A stretch of DNA of 64,000 nt from G963691835 sp963691835 (GCA_963691835.1 OY829383.1:4216001-4280000); one strand, 5' to 3'. Positions 24,914-33,592 are shown, counted from the first letter of the stretch. Numbers and translations: made by a program. The notes: a model not told the origin generated them from the sequence alone.

Positions 24914-27538
24914 ATGAGCCATCCAGACAAGACCCAGACAATACCCGATCAGATTCGCCAAGCCATGCAGGCGATTGAGACGGGCGCTTCTCAGCAAGCC
25001 GATCGGGTGCTGGGCGGTTTGGAGACAAAGGCACCCAATCTCGCCATCGTCCATTATTTGCGCGCGCGTTTGTTGTTGAACGCATCGGACAAAGCCGTCG
25101 GTGACGCCATGGCTCCGTTGCGCAAGGCGCTACTGCTTGATCCGGGGAATGGGACTTGCCTTTCGACGCTGACCCAAATCTCGAGGGCAGCCTTGGATGA
25201 TGGTGTCTCAATCAAACGAGCTCAAAGGGCTGTTGTCGTGGGCCCCAAAGTCGCGGCCAACCACTTGGCCGTGGCTGCGGCGGCCATCACCGCCGGCGAA
25301 ATGAAGACGGCGCAGACTGCCTTGCGCCGGAGTCACTGCGTCGACCCGGCCGCCTCCGACACCATGGAGGCCATGTACCGGCAGACCCGTGACCCGGATA
25401 TACTGCGGAAGCTCGGCGTCCTGAGCATCGACGACTCGCCCGGATCAGACTTCGTCGCGACGTCCGTTTTGGATCTTTTGTCCAAAGATGATCCAGCGGG
25501 CGCTGAAGAGGACACGTTGGCTCCCGGCATTTTCCAGGCCGCAACACAAGACCTCAATCTCGCCTTGGCGGTTCATTTCATGCTTGCAGATCAGGACAGG
25601 ATTGGCGCCGCTTGGCGACTTCTGTCTGCCGCATGCGAGCACGCCTCTGGCAAGACACCAGCCCGTTTGGGACCCGCGACTGCAGTCGCGGGGTACGGTG
25701 CGATGAACGCCGGAAATCTCGACGACGCCGAAATCCTGTTCCGGAATGCCGCCGCGTTTCTTGCTGGGTCTGCGGAAGAAGAGTCCCTCTTACGATATGC
25801 AGAGACTTGCGCTCCGGAGCGCCCAGACAGTGTCGGAGAGGACTCAGAGCCGCCAACATCCGATCTGGATTGGTATCGACGCCCAAACGGGAACGGCAGT
25901 GCCCTTTTCATCGGCGTTGATGGCGGTGAGTTGGAGGCGCTGAAGAACGATCTGGCAATCAATCTTTGGGAGACAGACCATCCCGCACTCCACATTCATG
26001 TAACCAATCCGGTCTCGTCGGAGTCCCTGGACGAGATCGCCGACCGGTACGGATGCGCGATCACCACTGAAGTTACGGATGGCACTCAAAGCGGCGATGT
26101 GGATCGGAATCTCTTTGCACACGCCCTCGCCGTCTGTTCTGCGGAAACCGCCCTTCGCCATGGGCACTACCGCCGCGTAGTGATCGTGGACCCAACTCTT
26201 CAGTGGTTCCCGAGGCTGCGGCAGTTGCTGTCCGCCAAGCTCCAGGGCGACTTTGCGGTGACGGACCATCCTTGGAGATGCCCCGAAGACCGTTTTGATC
26301 CCGATGTGATCGTTGTTGGGGCCGCACCCACAGCACAGGCTTGGCTCCATGCGTCTGCGCACAACCTCCGGAAACAGATCGCCGATGGCGCCACGGCACC
26401 AAGTGTTTCCGGAGCCCTTTTCGTTGGCTGGTTCCATCTCGTGAGGAAATCGGGCCTTCCGGCGTTCCGGAATCTTCTACCCCTGTACAATCGCCTTTAC
26501 CGGCCAAGAGAAAGCGCCCGGTCCAATGGACAACGTCCCGACGCGGCCTCGTTGCTTCGCGGCGGGCGGACCGCCGTGCTGAACGGCGTTTGCCGTGCAC
26601 TCATGTCCAAAGAGAGACACGCGTGCGTCGTGGACCTTCTTTCATCCTCGGACGGAAGGTCACCGGCAGAAACGGAAACAAGAACGCTTCTCGCAATCTC
26701 GCTGTCTAAGGCTGGTCGCTGGGATCAGGTGCACCCGCTCTTGGACACCCTGGAGCGGAGCAGGATGCTCGAAGGTCTTCGGGCGACCGCCCAGATCGGC
26801 CTTACCCACGCCAAAGCGAACCGGCGATATGTGTTGAGCCTTCCGAGACCGGCAAACCAGGTGGACATCACCGGCATCGACAATTCTGACATTCAGTCGA
26901 TCGGAACCGCGTTTTCCGAGAAGAGCACACTGAACCAATCGCCCTTCGTCTACCGGATCGCGGGTGGTTTGTTCCCAGCACCCCGCTATGACGCCTTACT
27001 GAAAGCTTGTGCCGAGGCGGAAGAGAGTCCCGATACCCTCCCCCCGGCACTCGAAGAACTGCTGGCCACCTTGAGCACCAATGCGATGGTCGACACGGTC
27101 GTGCGATGTCTGGGTGTCGAGGACCTCCGCCAGGAGATTGAAGCGTCTGGAGGCGGTCTGGTCGCCCGTGCAAAGTACAGAACCTACAAGAATGGCTACA
27201 GCCTGGGTCCCCATCGTGACGATCGCCGCAGATTTGCATCCCTTGTGGCGTATCTGCCGGAACATGACGACCGACCCGATATCGGGACCACAGTGTACCG
27301 GTCCAAGACAACGCCGGAGGAAGGCGACCACGGCCTTCACAAGCTCTTCGAGGACTTCGAGGCCGTTGATCTCTCACCATATGTGCCGAACAGCGGCATC
27401 ATGTTCCTCAACTTCGGAAACGCCTATCACGGTGTCGCCCCGATCCGGGAAGAGATCAGCCGTAGAACGCTGTTATGCACGCTCTATCTGATCGATAAGC
27501 AATCCGGTTCGGATCAGGAGCAGTACCTGGACGACTGA
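24914..27538 (+). CDS. Multidomain protein: helical repeats, degenerate GT-A-like domain, C-terminal 2OG-Fe(II) oxygenase
   Basis: 874 residues from the ATG at 24914; a TTG at 24830 would add 28 residues, and neither start has a good ribosome site. Residues about 1-310 are helical with TPR-like spacing (AIETGASQQADRVLGGLE, LRKALLLDPGN, AIQ-type repeats). Residues about 327-530 resemble a GT-A domain (ALFIGVDGGELEALKNDLAINL; HYRRVVIVDPTLQWFPRL), but DPT stands where a metal-binding DxD would be. About 530-690 are helical. Residues about 700-865 form a 2-oxoglutarate/Fe(II) oxygenase: H767-R-D769, H839, and R850/R851 for 2OG. TTA (27473) and AGA (27464) codons are present. Unrecognised as a whole; last of the cluster operon. 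Confidence 0.68.
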   Translation: MSHPDKTQTIPDQIRQAMQAIETGASQQADRVLGGLETKAPNLAIVHYLRARLLLNASDKAVGDAMAPLRKALLLDPGNGTCLSTLTQISRAALDDGVSIKRAQRAVVVGPKVAANHLAVAAAAITAGEMKTAQTALRRSHCVDPAASDTMEAMYRQTRDPDILRKLGVLSIDDSPGSDFVATSVLDLLSKDDPAGAEEDTLAPGIFQAATQDLNLALAVHFMLADQDRIGAAWRLLSAACEHASGKTPARLGPATAVAGYGAMNAGNLDDAEILFRNAAAFLAGSAEEESLLRYAETCAPERPDSVGEDSEPPTSDLDWYRRPNGNGSALFIGVDGGELEALKNDLAINLWETDHPALHIHVTNPVSSESLDEIADRYGCAITTEVTDGTQSGDVDRNLFAHALAVCSAETALRHGHYRRVVIVDPTLQWFPRLRQLLSAKLQGDFAVTDHPWRCPEDRFDPDVIVVGAAPTAQAWLHASAHNLRKQIADGATAPSVSGALFVGWFHLVRKSGLPAFRNLLPLYNRLYRPRESARSNGQRPDAASLLRGGRTAVLNGVCRALMSKERHACVVDLLSSSDGRSPAETETRTLLAISLSKAGRWDQVHPLLDTLERSRMLEGLRATAQIGLTHAKANRRYVLSLPRPANQVDITGIDNSDIQSIGTAFSEKSTLNQSPFVYRIAGGLFPAPRYDALLKACAEAEESPDTLPPALEELLATLSTNAMVDTVVRCLGVEDLRQEIEASGGGLVARAKYRTYKNGYSLGPHRDDRRRFASLVAYLPEHDDRPDIGTTVYRSKTTPEEGDHGLHKLFEDFEAVDLSPYVPNSGIMFLNFGNAYHGVAPIREEISRRTLLCTLYLIDKQSGSDQEQYLDD

Positions 27539-27624
27539 CTCCGTCGCTCAGTGTCTACTTCCCCTTTAAACCGAGGGGCGTCCGCGCTATGTCGTGACCA
27601 TCCCGCCTTCGTTCCGGATTTCCC

Positions 27625-28542
27625 ATGACCACGGACCTTCCTGTCTCCGTCGATGACACCCTCGCCATGCTCGGCCGGGGCAACTACGTCTCGGACAACA
27701 GCCTCGCGACCGCCCTGTTTCTCGCTCTGAAGCTCGGGCGACCCCTTTTTCTGGAAGGCGAGGCCGGTGTCGGCAAAACCGAGATCGCCAAAGTTCTCTC
27801 CGAGACACTCGGCCGGGAGCTCATCCGGCTTCAGTGTTACGAGGGCTTGGACGTCTCTTCCGCGGTTTACGAGTGGAACTATCCTCGGCAGATGATCGAA
27901 ATCCGGATGGCTGAGGCATCGGGCTCCGCCGACCGCTCGGCGCTAGCGACGAATCTGTTCAGCGACGAGTTTCTGATTAAGCGGCCCCTGCTCCAGGCTT
28001 TGGAGTCCCAGGGTGGCGCGGCCCCGGTATTGTTGATCGACGAGTTGGACCGGACGGATGAGCCGTTTGAGGCGTTCCTGCTTGAGGTCCTATCCGACTT
28101 CCAGGTGACGATCCCCGAGATCGGGCCGATCAAGGCGGAAACACCGCCGATCGTCATCATCACCTCTAACCGGACCCGCGAGATCCATGACGCGCTGAAG
28201 CGCCGGTGCTTCTATTATTGGGTCGATTACCCGAGTGCGGCGCGCGAGTTCGAGATCCTGAAGGTGAAGGCGCCGACGGCACCGGAGGACCTTTCCCGGC
28301 AGGTGGTGGCGTTCGTTCATGAGCTGAGGAAGATGGATCTCTTCAAGCTGCCCGGCGTTGCGGAGACAATTGATTGGACGCATGCGCTGATCCAGCTCGA
28401 CTATCTCGCCCTGGACCCGACCGCCGTCGACAATACGCTCGGCGTGCTGCTCAAGTACCAGGACGACATCGCGAAGATCCAAGGGAGTGAGGCAAATCGC
28501 ATCCTGGATCAGGTGAAGACCGAACTCACCATGACGCTCTGA
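27625..28542 (+). CDS. coxD: MoxR-type AAA+ ATPase, CoxD-like
   Basis: 305 residues. AAA+ chaperone with Walker A GEAGVGKT (43-50), Walker B VLLIDELDR (about 134-142), sensor-1 IVIITSNRTRE and the GLDVSSAVYEWNYPRQ segment. CoxD partners with the VWA protein CoxE to insert sulfur and copper or otherwise activate molybdenum hydroxylases such as CO dehydrogenase. It is first of a six-gene operon, with 17 bp to coxE. The ATG at 27625 begins the conserved region directly, but no convincing Shine-Dalgarno sequence precedes it. Confidence 0.9.
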   Translation: MTTDLPVSVDDTLAMLGRGNYVSDNSLATALFLALKLGRPLFLEGEAGVGKTEIAKVLSETLGRELIRLQCYEGLDVSSAVYEWNYPRQMIEIRMAEASGSADRSALATNLFSDEFLIKRPLLQALESQGGAAPVLLIDELDRTDEPFEAFLLEVLSDFQVTIPEIGPIKAETPPIVIITSNRTREIHDALKRRCFYYWVDYPSAAREFEILKVKAPTAPEDLSRQVVAFVHELRKMDLFKLPGVAETIDWTHALIQLDYLALDPTAVDNTLGVLLKYQDDIAKIQGSEANRILDQVKTELTMTL

Positions 28543-28559
28543 GCCGGAAAGGCCCGGTC

Positions 28560-29864
28560 TTGAACAAGATGCCCCAACCGCCGCGACCGCCCGAGCCGCC
28601 GGAATTGCCGGCGTCGGGCGGCGGCCGGCTGGTTGAGAACCTCGTCCACTTTGCCCGGGTCCTGCGCGCGGCAGGGCTGCCGGTCGGCCCCGGCAAGGTC
28701 CTGGACGCGATTGCCGCCGTCCGGGCTTGTGGCATCACGGACCGAAGCACATTTTACTGGGCGCTCCACGCGGTTTTCGTCAACCGGCGGGACCAGAGAG
28801 AGATCTTCGACCAGGCCTTTCATATCTTCTGGAAGAACCCCCGCATCCTGGAGCGGATGATGCGGATGATCCTGCCGGAGTTCCGGGCCGAGGGTCAGAA
28901 CGAGGACAAGAACGAGACCAGCCGCCGCATTGCCGAAGCGCTCTCTCAACCGCAGACGGCCGAGCCCGGTGTCGCAGGCGGGGAAGAGGCGACCGAAGAA
29001 CGGGTCGAACTCGACGCTGTGATGACCTACTCCGACCGCGAAGTCCTTCAGGAGATGGATTTCGAGAAGATGTCGGCGGAAGAGATCCGCCGGGCCAAGC
29101 GCGCGATCGAGACCATGCGCCTTCCGCTGACAGAGGTGCCGATCCGCCGTTTCGCACCCTCCCCTTTGGGCTCGCGGGTGGATCTTCGGGCGACCATGCG
29201 GGATGCCATGCGCAAAGGTGGCGATGTGGTTCGCTTGGAGCGGAAGCGGCGGAAGACCCGGACGCCGCCCCTGGTCATCCTGTGCGACATTTCCGGCTCC
29301 ATGAGCCGTTATTCCAGAATGCTGCTGCACTTCATGCATGCGCTGACCAACGACCGGGACCGCGTTCATACCTTCCTGTTCGGCACCCGGCTGACCAACG
29401 TCACCCGCTACCTGCGCTACCGAGATGTGGATGAAGCGTTGGACCGGGTGACGGACGCGGTTGACGACTGGTCGGGCGGCACCCGGATCGGGCAGTGCCT
29501 GCACGGGTTCAACCGGGATTGGTCCCGGCGGGTGCTGACGCAGGGTGCCATGGTTCTGCTGATCACCGATGGGCTGGACCGGGAGGCCGGGGTCGGACTG
29601 ACGGAGGAGATGGAACGGCTGCACAAGTCCTGCCGCCGGCTCATTTGGCTCAATCCCCTGTTGCGCTGGGACGGCTTCGCGCCCAAATCTTTAGGGGTCA
29701 AGGCGATCCTGCCGCATGTGGACGACTTCCGAACCGTTCATTCCCTCGATAGCTTGGAGCAGTTGGCCCAAGTCTTGTCGAAACCGGCCGGGCGTCGACG
29801 CGAAGGCATGGATGGATGGCTCCGTATGCTCGCCGATATTCAGCGGGAGCAGGCTGCCGCATAA
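28560..29864 (+). CDS. coxE: VWA domain protein, CoxE-like
   Basis: 434 residues from a TTG with GGAAAGG eight bases upstream; an ATG three codons later is the alternative. The N-terminal half (about 20-230) is the CoxE-specific helical part, and the C-terminal half (about 235-425) is a von Willebrand A domain with an intact MIDAS: LVILCDISGSMSRYSR (DxSxS), a mid Thr/Ser loop and LITDGLDRE. With the CoxD-type ATPase it forms a MoxR-VWA pair that matures a molybdenum hydroxylase. It is 10 bp from the next gene. Confidence 0.9.
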   Translation: MNKMPQPPRPPEPPELPASGGGRLVENLVHFARVLRAAGLPVGPGKVLDAIAAVRACGITDRSTFYWALHAVFVNRRDQREIFDQAFHIFWKNPRILERMMRMILPEFRAEGQNEDKNETSRRIAEALSQPQTAEPGVAGGEEATEERVELDAVMTYSDREVLQEMDFEKMSAEEIRRAKRAIETMRLPLTEVPIRRFAPSPLGSRVDLRATMRDAMRKGGDVVRLERKRRKTRTPPLVILCDISGSMSRYSRMLLHFMHALTNDRDRVHTFLFGTRLTNVTRYLRYRDVDEALDRVTDAVDDWSGGTRIGQCLHGFNRDWSRRVLTQGAMVLLITDGLDREAGVGLTEEMERLHKSCRRLIWLNPLLRWDGFAPKSLGVKAILPHVDDFRTVHSLDSLEQLAQVLSKPAGRRREGMDGWLRMLADIQREQAAA

Positions 29865-29874
29865 GGAGGCTGCG

Positions 29875-30216
29875 ATGACCGATCAACTCGAAAGACTGGC
29901 CCAGGACGATGTCCTCGGGACGACCGCCGCTTGGCGCTCTGAGGGACGCGATATTGCAATCGCGACCGTTGTCAGCACCTGGGGAAGCTCGCCCCGCCCG
30001 GTCGGCAGCCAACTCGTCGTTGACGGCTCCGGCAATATGGTGGGCTCGGTCTCCGGCGGGTGTATCGAGGGCGCCGTGGTCAGAGAAGCCCTTGAGATCA
30101 TTGAGGCCGGCGACAGCCGTACGCTGGACTTCGGCGTGTCGGACGAGCAGGCCTGGGAAGTCGGTCTCGCCTGCGGCGGCAACGTCCGGGTCTACGTGGA
30201 ACGCCTGGAAAGGTGA
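29875..30216 (+). CDS. XdhC/CoxI-family protein, N-terminal domain only
   Basis: 113 residues after a strong AAGGAGG site. Carries only the XdhC_CoxI domain: VVSTWGSSPRPVGSQLVVDG (about 27-46), SVSGGCIEGAVVREAL (about 51-66), and LACGGNVRVYVERL at the end. XdhC proteins bind molybdenum cofactor, protect it and help its sulfuration before insertion into xanthine-dehydrogenase-type enzymes. The Rossmann half normally fused to it is encoded by the next gene, 7 bp away. Confidence 0.87.
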   Translation: MTDQLERLAQDDVLGTTAAWRSEGRDIAIATVVSTWGSSPRPVGSQLVVDGSGNMVGSVSGGCIEGAVVREALEIIEAGDSRTLDFGVSDEQAWEVGLACGGNVRVYVERLER

Positions 30217-30223
30217 GCATCAC

Positions 30224-30934
30224 ATGAAGACGGAGATCCTCGACGCGGTTCTGGCCGCGCGGCAGTCCAAGACACCTGTGGCCGTCGTCACCCGCCTCGA
30301 CGGTGGTGCGCAGGCCGTGGTTTACGAAGACCGGATCGGCGCCGACGATATTGGCCTGGATGCATCAGCCATCACGGAGGCTCAGGACCGAATTCGCGAT
30401 GACAAAAGCGGGACGATGGCGGATGGCGCTCTGTTCGTGCATGTCCATGCGCCCGCTCTCCGGATGATCATCGTTGGCGCGGTCCATATCGCTCAAGCGC
30501 TCGCTCCGATGGCCACGATTGCCGGGTATGCCGTGACGATCGTCGATCCCCGGGCCTCCTTCGCGAGCGAGGACCGGTTCCCCGGCGTCACCTTGAGCGA
30601 TGATTGGCCGGATGAGGCCATGGAAGCCCTGGCGCCAGACAGCAAGACGGCGATCGTTACCCTGACCCACGATCCGAAACTTGACGATCCAGCGCTACAT
30701 GTGGCGCTGAAAAGCTCTGCCTTTTATATCGCTTGCCTCGGTAGCCGGCGAACGCATGCCCGACGTATGGAACGGCTCCGCGAGGCGGGATTCGACGAAG
30801 GTACCTTGGCGCGAATTCACGGCCCGGCCGGGCTGCCCATTGGCGCCGTATCCCCGGCGGAGATCGCTCTGTCGGTCATGGCCGAGCTCACGTCCGTGAA
30901 ACACGGCAAACCGGCGCTGGTCGCCGCTGCATAG
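30224..30934 (+). CDS. XdhC-family protein with Rossmann domain
   Basis: 236 residues. Residues 1-80 form a short N-terminal domain, then the XdhC Rossmann domain: LRMIIVGAVHIAQALAPMA (about 83-101) and VTIVDPRASFASEDRFP. The mid segment AFYIACLGSRRTHARRMERL and IHGPAGLPIGAVSPAEIALSVMAEL complete the family pattern. It probably works with the 113-residue partner as a split XdhC/CoxF for cofactor delivery. Each gene has its own start and both are intact, so this is a split arrangement and not a frameshift. Confidence 0.87.
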   Translation: MKTEILDAVLAARQSKTPVAVVTRLDGGAQAVVYEDRIGADDIGLDASAITEAQDRIRDDKSGTMADGALFVHVHAPALRMIIVGAVHIAQALAPMATIAGYAVTIVDPRASFASEDRFPGVTLSDDWPDEAMEALAPDSKTAIVTLTHDPKLDDPALHVALKSSAFYIACLGSRRTHARRMERLREAGFDEGTLARIHGPAGLPIGAVSPAEIALSVMAELTSVKHGKPALVAAA

Positions 30935-30945
30935 GACTGCGTCCG

Positions 30946-32628
30946 ATGGAGTTCGGCGAGATACCGACCGACACAGCCGAGGGCGCCATCCTCGCGCACA
31001 GTCACCGTCTTGAGGGCCGCGTCCTGAAAAAGGGACGAACCCTCAGCCGTGACGACGTGCGCGACCTGCTCGCCGCCGGGCATAAATCCGTCGTGTGCGC
31101 ACGCCTGACAGATGCCGACATGGCGGAGGATGAGGCGGCAAATCTGCTGGCGGATGCGGTTTCCGGTGGCCACCTCACCAGAATCGAGGCCTTCACCGGA
31201 CGGGTGAACCTGTACGCCAAGGAAGCCGGCATCGTGGTCTATGACGAGGGGCGCCTGGATGCTTTCAACCTCGTTGATGAAGCCATCACACTCGGTATCG
31301 TTCCACCGTACCAAGCGGTCGCCCCCGGACAGATGGTCGCCACCCTGAAGATCATTCCGTTTGGCCTGCCCCGCTTCGTCGTGCAGATCGCCCGCTCCCT
31401 CGCGGAACGGGCGGAGCGTCTTGTCCGGGTGGCCCCCTACAGGCCCGCGAAGGTCGGCCTCATCCAAACCACATTGCCTGGCATGAAGGACAGTGTGCTG
31501 GACGGAACCGCCAGGGTTACGAGTGATCGCCTGTCGTCACTTGCCAGCGAGTTGGTGGAAGAAGTCCGGGTCCAACACAGCGAGGCGGCGACCGCGCGTG
31601 CCATCGAACGCATGCTGGTCAAGGCCGTAGATCTTATCCTGATCGCCGGTGCGTCGGCTGTCGTTGACCGTAGGGATGTCATCCCGGCATCAATAGGACG
31701 GGTTGGGGGCACGGTGACCCACTTCGGGATGCCGGTGGATCCCGGTAACCTGATGCTGACCGGTAAATTTGGCTCTGTCCCCGTGTTCGGAATGCCCGGA
31801 TGTGCCCGGTCCCCAAAACTGAACGGATTCGATTGGGTCCTTCAGAGAGCGATCGCAGGCCTTCCGATCACACCGAGCGACATTATGCGCATGGGGGCTG
31901 GCGGCCTCTTGAAAGACATTCCGACACGCCCCCTGCCCCGGGCCAAAGCCGAGCGGAACAGCGCCTCCGAAACGGAAGAGGCTCCCGGAACGGAGGCATC
32001 GCGGGCCCCAAAGGTCGCCGCGATCGTCCTCGCCGCGGGCCAGTCGCGACGCATGGGCCGCAGCAACAAACTTCTCGCTGAGATCGACGGAATGACCATG
32101 GTCCGACGCACGGTCCGGAACATAGCCGCGTCCAGCGTTCTAGAGACCGTCGTCGTCACGGGCCACGAACGGGAAAAGGTCCTGGAAAGCCTTTCGGGAC
32201 TGGTCGTTCGCGACGTCCACAATCCCGACTACGACGGCGGATTGTCGACGTCTCTCGCAGCCGGCCTGTCGGCATTGGACGACGACGTGGATGGTGTGAT
32301 CGTCTGCCTTGGAGATATGCCTCGGGTGACCTCGACCATCGTGAACAAGCTCATCGCCGCCTACGATCCGATTGAAGGCCGGGCCATATGCGTGCCCACA
32401 CAGAACGGAAAGCGTGGAAATCCGGTTCTCTGGGACCGGCGATTTTTCGCGGATATGGGCCGCGTATCCGGCGATGTCGGCGCCCGGCATCTCATCGGTG
32501 CCCATGCCGAGCTGGTCGCTGAAGTGGAGATGAACGACGAGGCGGTGCTGATCGACATCGACACACCAGACGCGCTGGCCAAGTTCGGGGGCCGCACAGC
32601 GGATCGAGACCCGCCCGGAGAGGCTTGA
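30946..32628 (+). CDS. Fusion: molybdopterin-binding domain plus MobA/MocA-like nucleotidyltransferase
   Basis: 560 residues. Residues about 1-345 match the MoeA/MogA-like molybdopterin-binding family: AYRPAKVGLIQTTLPGMKD, then ILIAGASAVVDRRDVIPASI and GTVTHFGMPVDPGN, the pattern of the MPT-binding fold. From about residue 355 there is a GT-A-type nucleotidyltransferase: VLAAGQSRRMGRSNKLL (357-373), GDMPRV (about 451) and NPVLWDRRFF. It resembles MocA, which adds CMP to molybdenum cofactor. The fusion suggests that cofactor is loaded and cytidylated in one protein, as needed by CO/xanthine-dehydrogenase-type enzymes. It overlaps the next gene by one base (TGATG). Confidence 0.85.
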   Translation: MEFGEIPTDTAEGAILAHSHRLEGRVLKKGRTLSRDDVRDLLAAGHKSVVCARLTDADMAEDEAANLLADAVSGGHLTRIEAFTGRVNLYAKEAGIVVYDEGRLDAFNLVDEAITLGIVPPYQAVAPGQMVATLKIIPFGLPRFVVQIARSLAERAERLVRVAPYRPAKVGLIQTTLPGMKDSVLDGTARVTSDRLSSLASELVEEVRVQHSEAATARAIERMLVKAVDLILIAGASAVVDRRDVIPASIGRVGGTVTHFGMPVDPGNLMLTGKFGSVPVFGMPGCARSPKLNGFDWVLQRAIAGLPITPSDIMRMGAGGLLKDIPTRPLPRAKAERNSASETEEAPGTEASRAPKVAAIVLAAGQSRRMGRSNKLLAEIDGMTMVRRTVRNIAASSVLETVVVTGHEREKVLESLSGLVVRDVHNPDYDGGLSTSLAAGLSALDDDVDGVIVCLGDMPRVTSTIVNKLIAAYDPIEGRAICVPTQNGKRGNPVLWDRRFFADMGRVSGDVGARHLIGAHAELVAEVEMNDEAVLIDIDTPDALAKFGGRTADRDPPGEA

Positions 32629-33056
32629 TGTCCGTTGATGCGCTTTATCAGGACAAGATCCTGACGCTTGCGAAGGCTGCAAAATCGCGGTCACGGCTCG
32701 AAACTCCGGACCACTCGGCACGGGTCGACAATCCGCTTTGCGGAGATCGCGTGACCGTCGACCTCGCCATGAATGACGGGGCGCACATCTCGGAATACGG
32801 CCACAAGGTTCAGGGGTGCAGTCTTTGCGAAGCGGCGTCGGAAGTCATCGGGGCGCTGGTCGACGAAGAAGGGTCCGGCATGACGGGCGCCGAGATTGCC
32901 GAGGTCAAGGACGGTCTTGCGCGCTATCTGTCGGGACACGCGGATCGTCCGCCGTGGACATCCCTATCGGTGTTTGAGCCGGTCCGGGACTTCAAGTCCA
33001 GGCACAAATGCGTCCTGCTTCCGTTTGAAGCGGTCGAGAAAGCGCTAAAGGATTAG
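32628..33056 (+). CDS. NifU/IscU-like iron-sulfur cluster scaffold
   Basis: 142 residues from an ATG that overlaps the upstream stop. The scaffold residues are in place: C38 and D40 in NPLCGD, C64 in GCSLCEAAS, C128 in RHKCVLLP. An additional C67 is unusual compared with IscU. IscU-type proteins assemble [2Fe-2S] clusters on three Cys and one Asp. Its place at the end of the molybdenum-hydroxylase maturation operon suggests it loads the iron-sulfur small subunit. No iscS or sufS is adjacent. Confidence 0.87.
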   Translation: MSVDALYQDKILTLAKAAKSRSRLETPDHSARVDNPLCGDRVTVDLAMNDGAHISEYGHKVQGCSLCEAASEVIGALVDEEGSGMTGAEIAEVKDGLARYLSGHADRPPWTSLSVFEPVRDFKSRHKCVLLPFEAVEKALKD

Positions 33057-33079
33057 AAGAAGAGAAGACCCAGAACGGA

Positions 33080-33505
33080 TCAGCTAAGAATGTCGATCGC
33101 CTCTTCCAGGGCCTCGTCCTGGACCCGGATCGCCTGAAGATTGGCTTCGAACTGTGCCGTGGCCCGGACCTGTTCCGTAACTTCCCGGCCGATGTCCACG
33201 TTCCCCCGGAACACCGTCCCGTCTTCGGCCGCATCCGCAGCACTCGGATCGAAAATCTGAACCGCCGACGGATTAGCCAGGGTTTGTCCGGATCGGACAG
33301 CGCCGCTTGTGGTCGTGGTGTCTTGGGCTACGGTCGGCCGGAACACCGGAGTGCCGTCCGCATTGATCCGCGTCGGCTCTTCGCCGACTGCCGGGTTCGG
33401 GCCGGAAACGCTCCGAATGTTGGCGATGTTGTTCGCGGAGGATTCAAAGCGGTTTTGTGCCGCCAGCACACCACTCAATCCAGCCGTGATACCCGTGATC
33501 GACAT
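33080..33505 (-). CDS. Flagellar basal-body rod-like protein (FlgB/FlgC family), orphan
   Basis: 141 residues from ATG 33505 with GGAGAGACGC upstream; an ATG four codons earlier also has a ribosome site. The N-terminal MSITGITAGLSGVLAAQNRFESSANNIAN is the rod N-terminal helix motif. The C-terminus NVDIGREVTEQVRATAQFEANLQAIRVQDEALEEAIDIL is the matching rod C-terminal helix. The middle is short and low in complexity, like FlgC. No other flagellar gene is in the window. It may be a genuine rod protein at a separate locus or a paralogue with another extracytoplasmic role. Convergent with the NifU-like gene. Confidence 0.72.
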   Translation of the reverse strand: MSITGITAGLSGVLAAQNRFESSANNIANIRSVSGPNPAVGEEPTRINADGTPVFRPTVAQDTTTTSGAVRSGQTLANPSAVQIFDPSAADAAEDGTVFRGNVDIGREVTEQVRATAQFEANLQAIRVQDEALEEAIDILS

Positions 33506-33592
33506 GCGTCTCTCCATGCACCACCTAATTTAGATGGGGACCGGCCTTCCCCATTTCCAGCCGCAATATAATCGAAGAGTCTTAAAGAAACC

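Noticed and set aside
28509..29624. Minus-strand frame opposite coxE
   Set aside because: Shadow of a gene with an intact VWA domain.
29875..30934. XdhC split into two genes by frameshift
   Set aside because: Each part has its own start, one with a strong AAGGAGG site, and separate XdhC halves occur in other bacteria.
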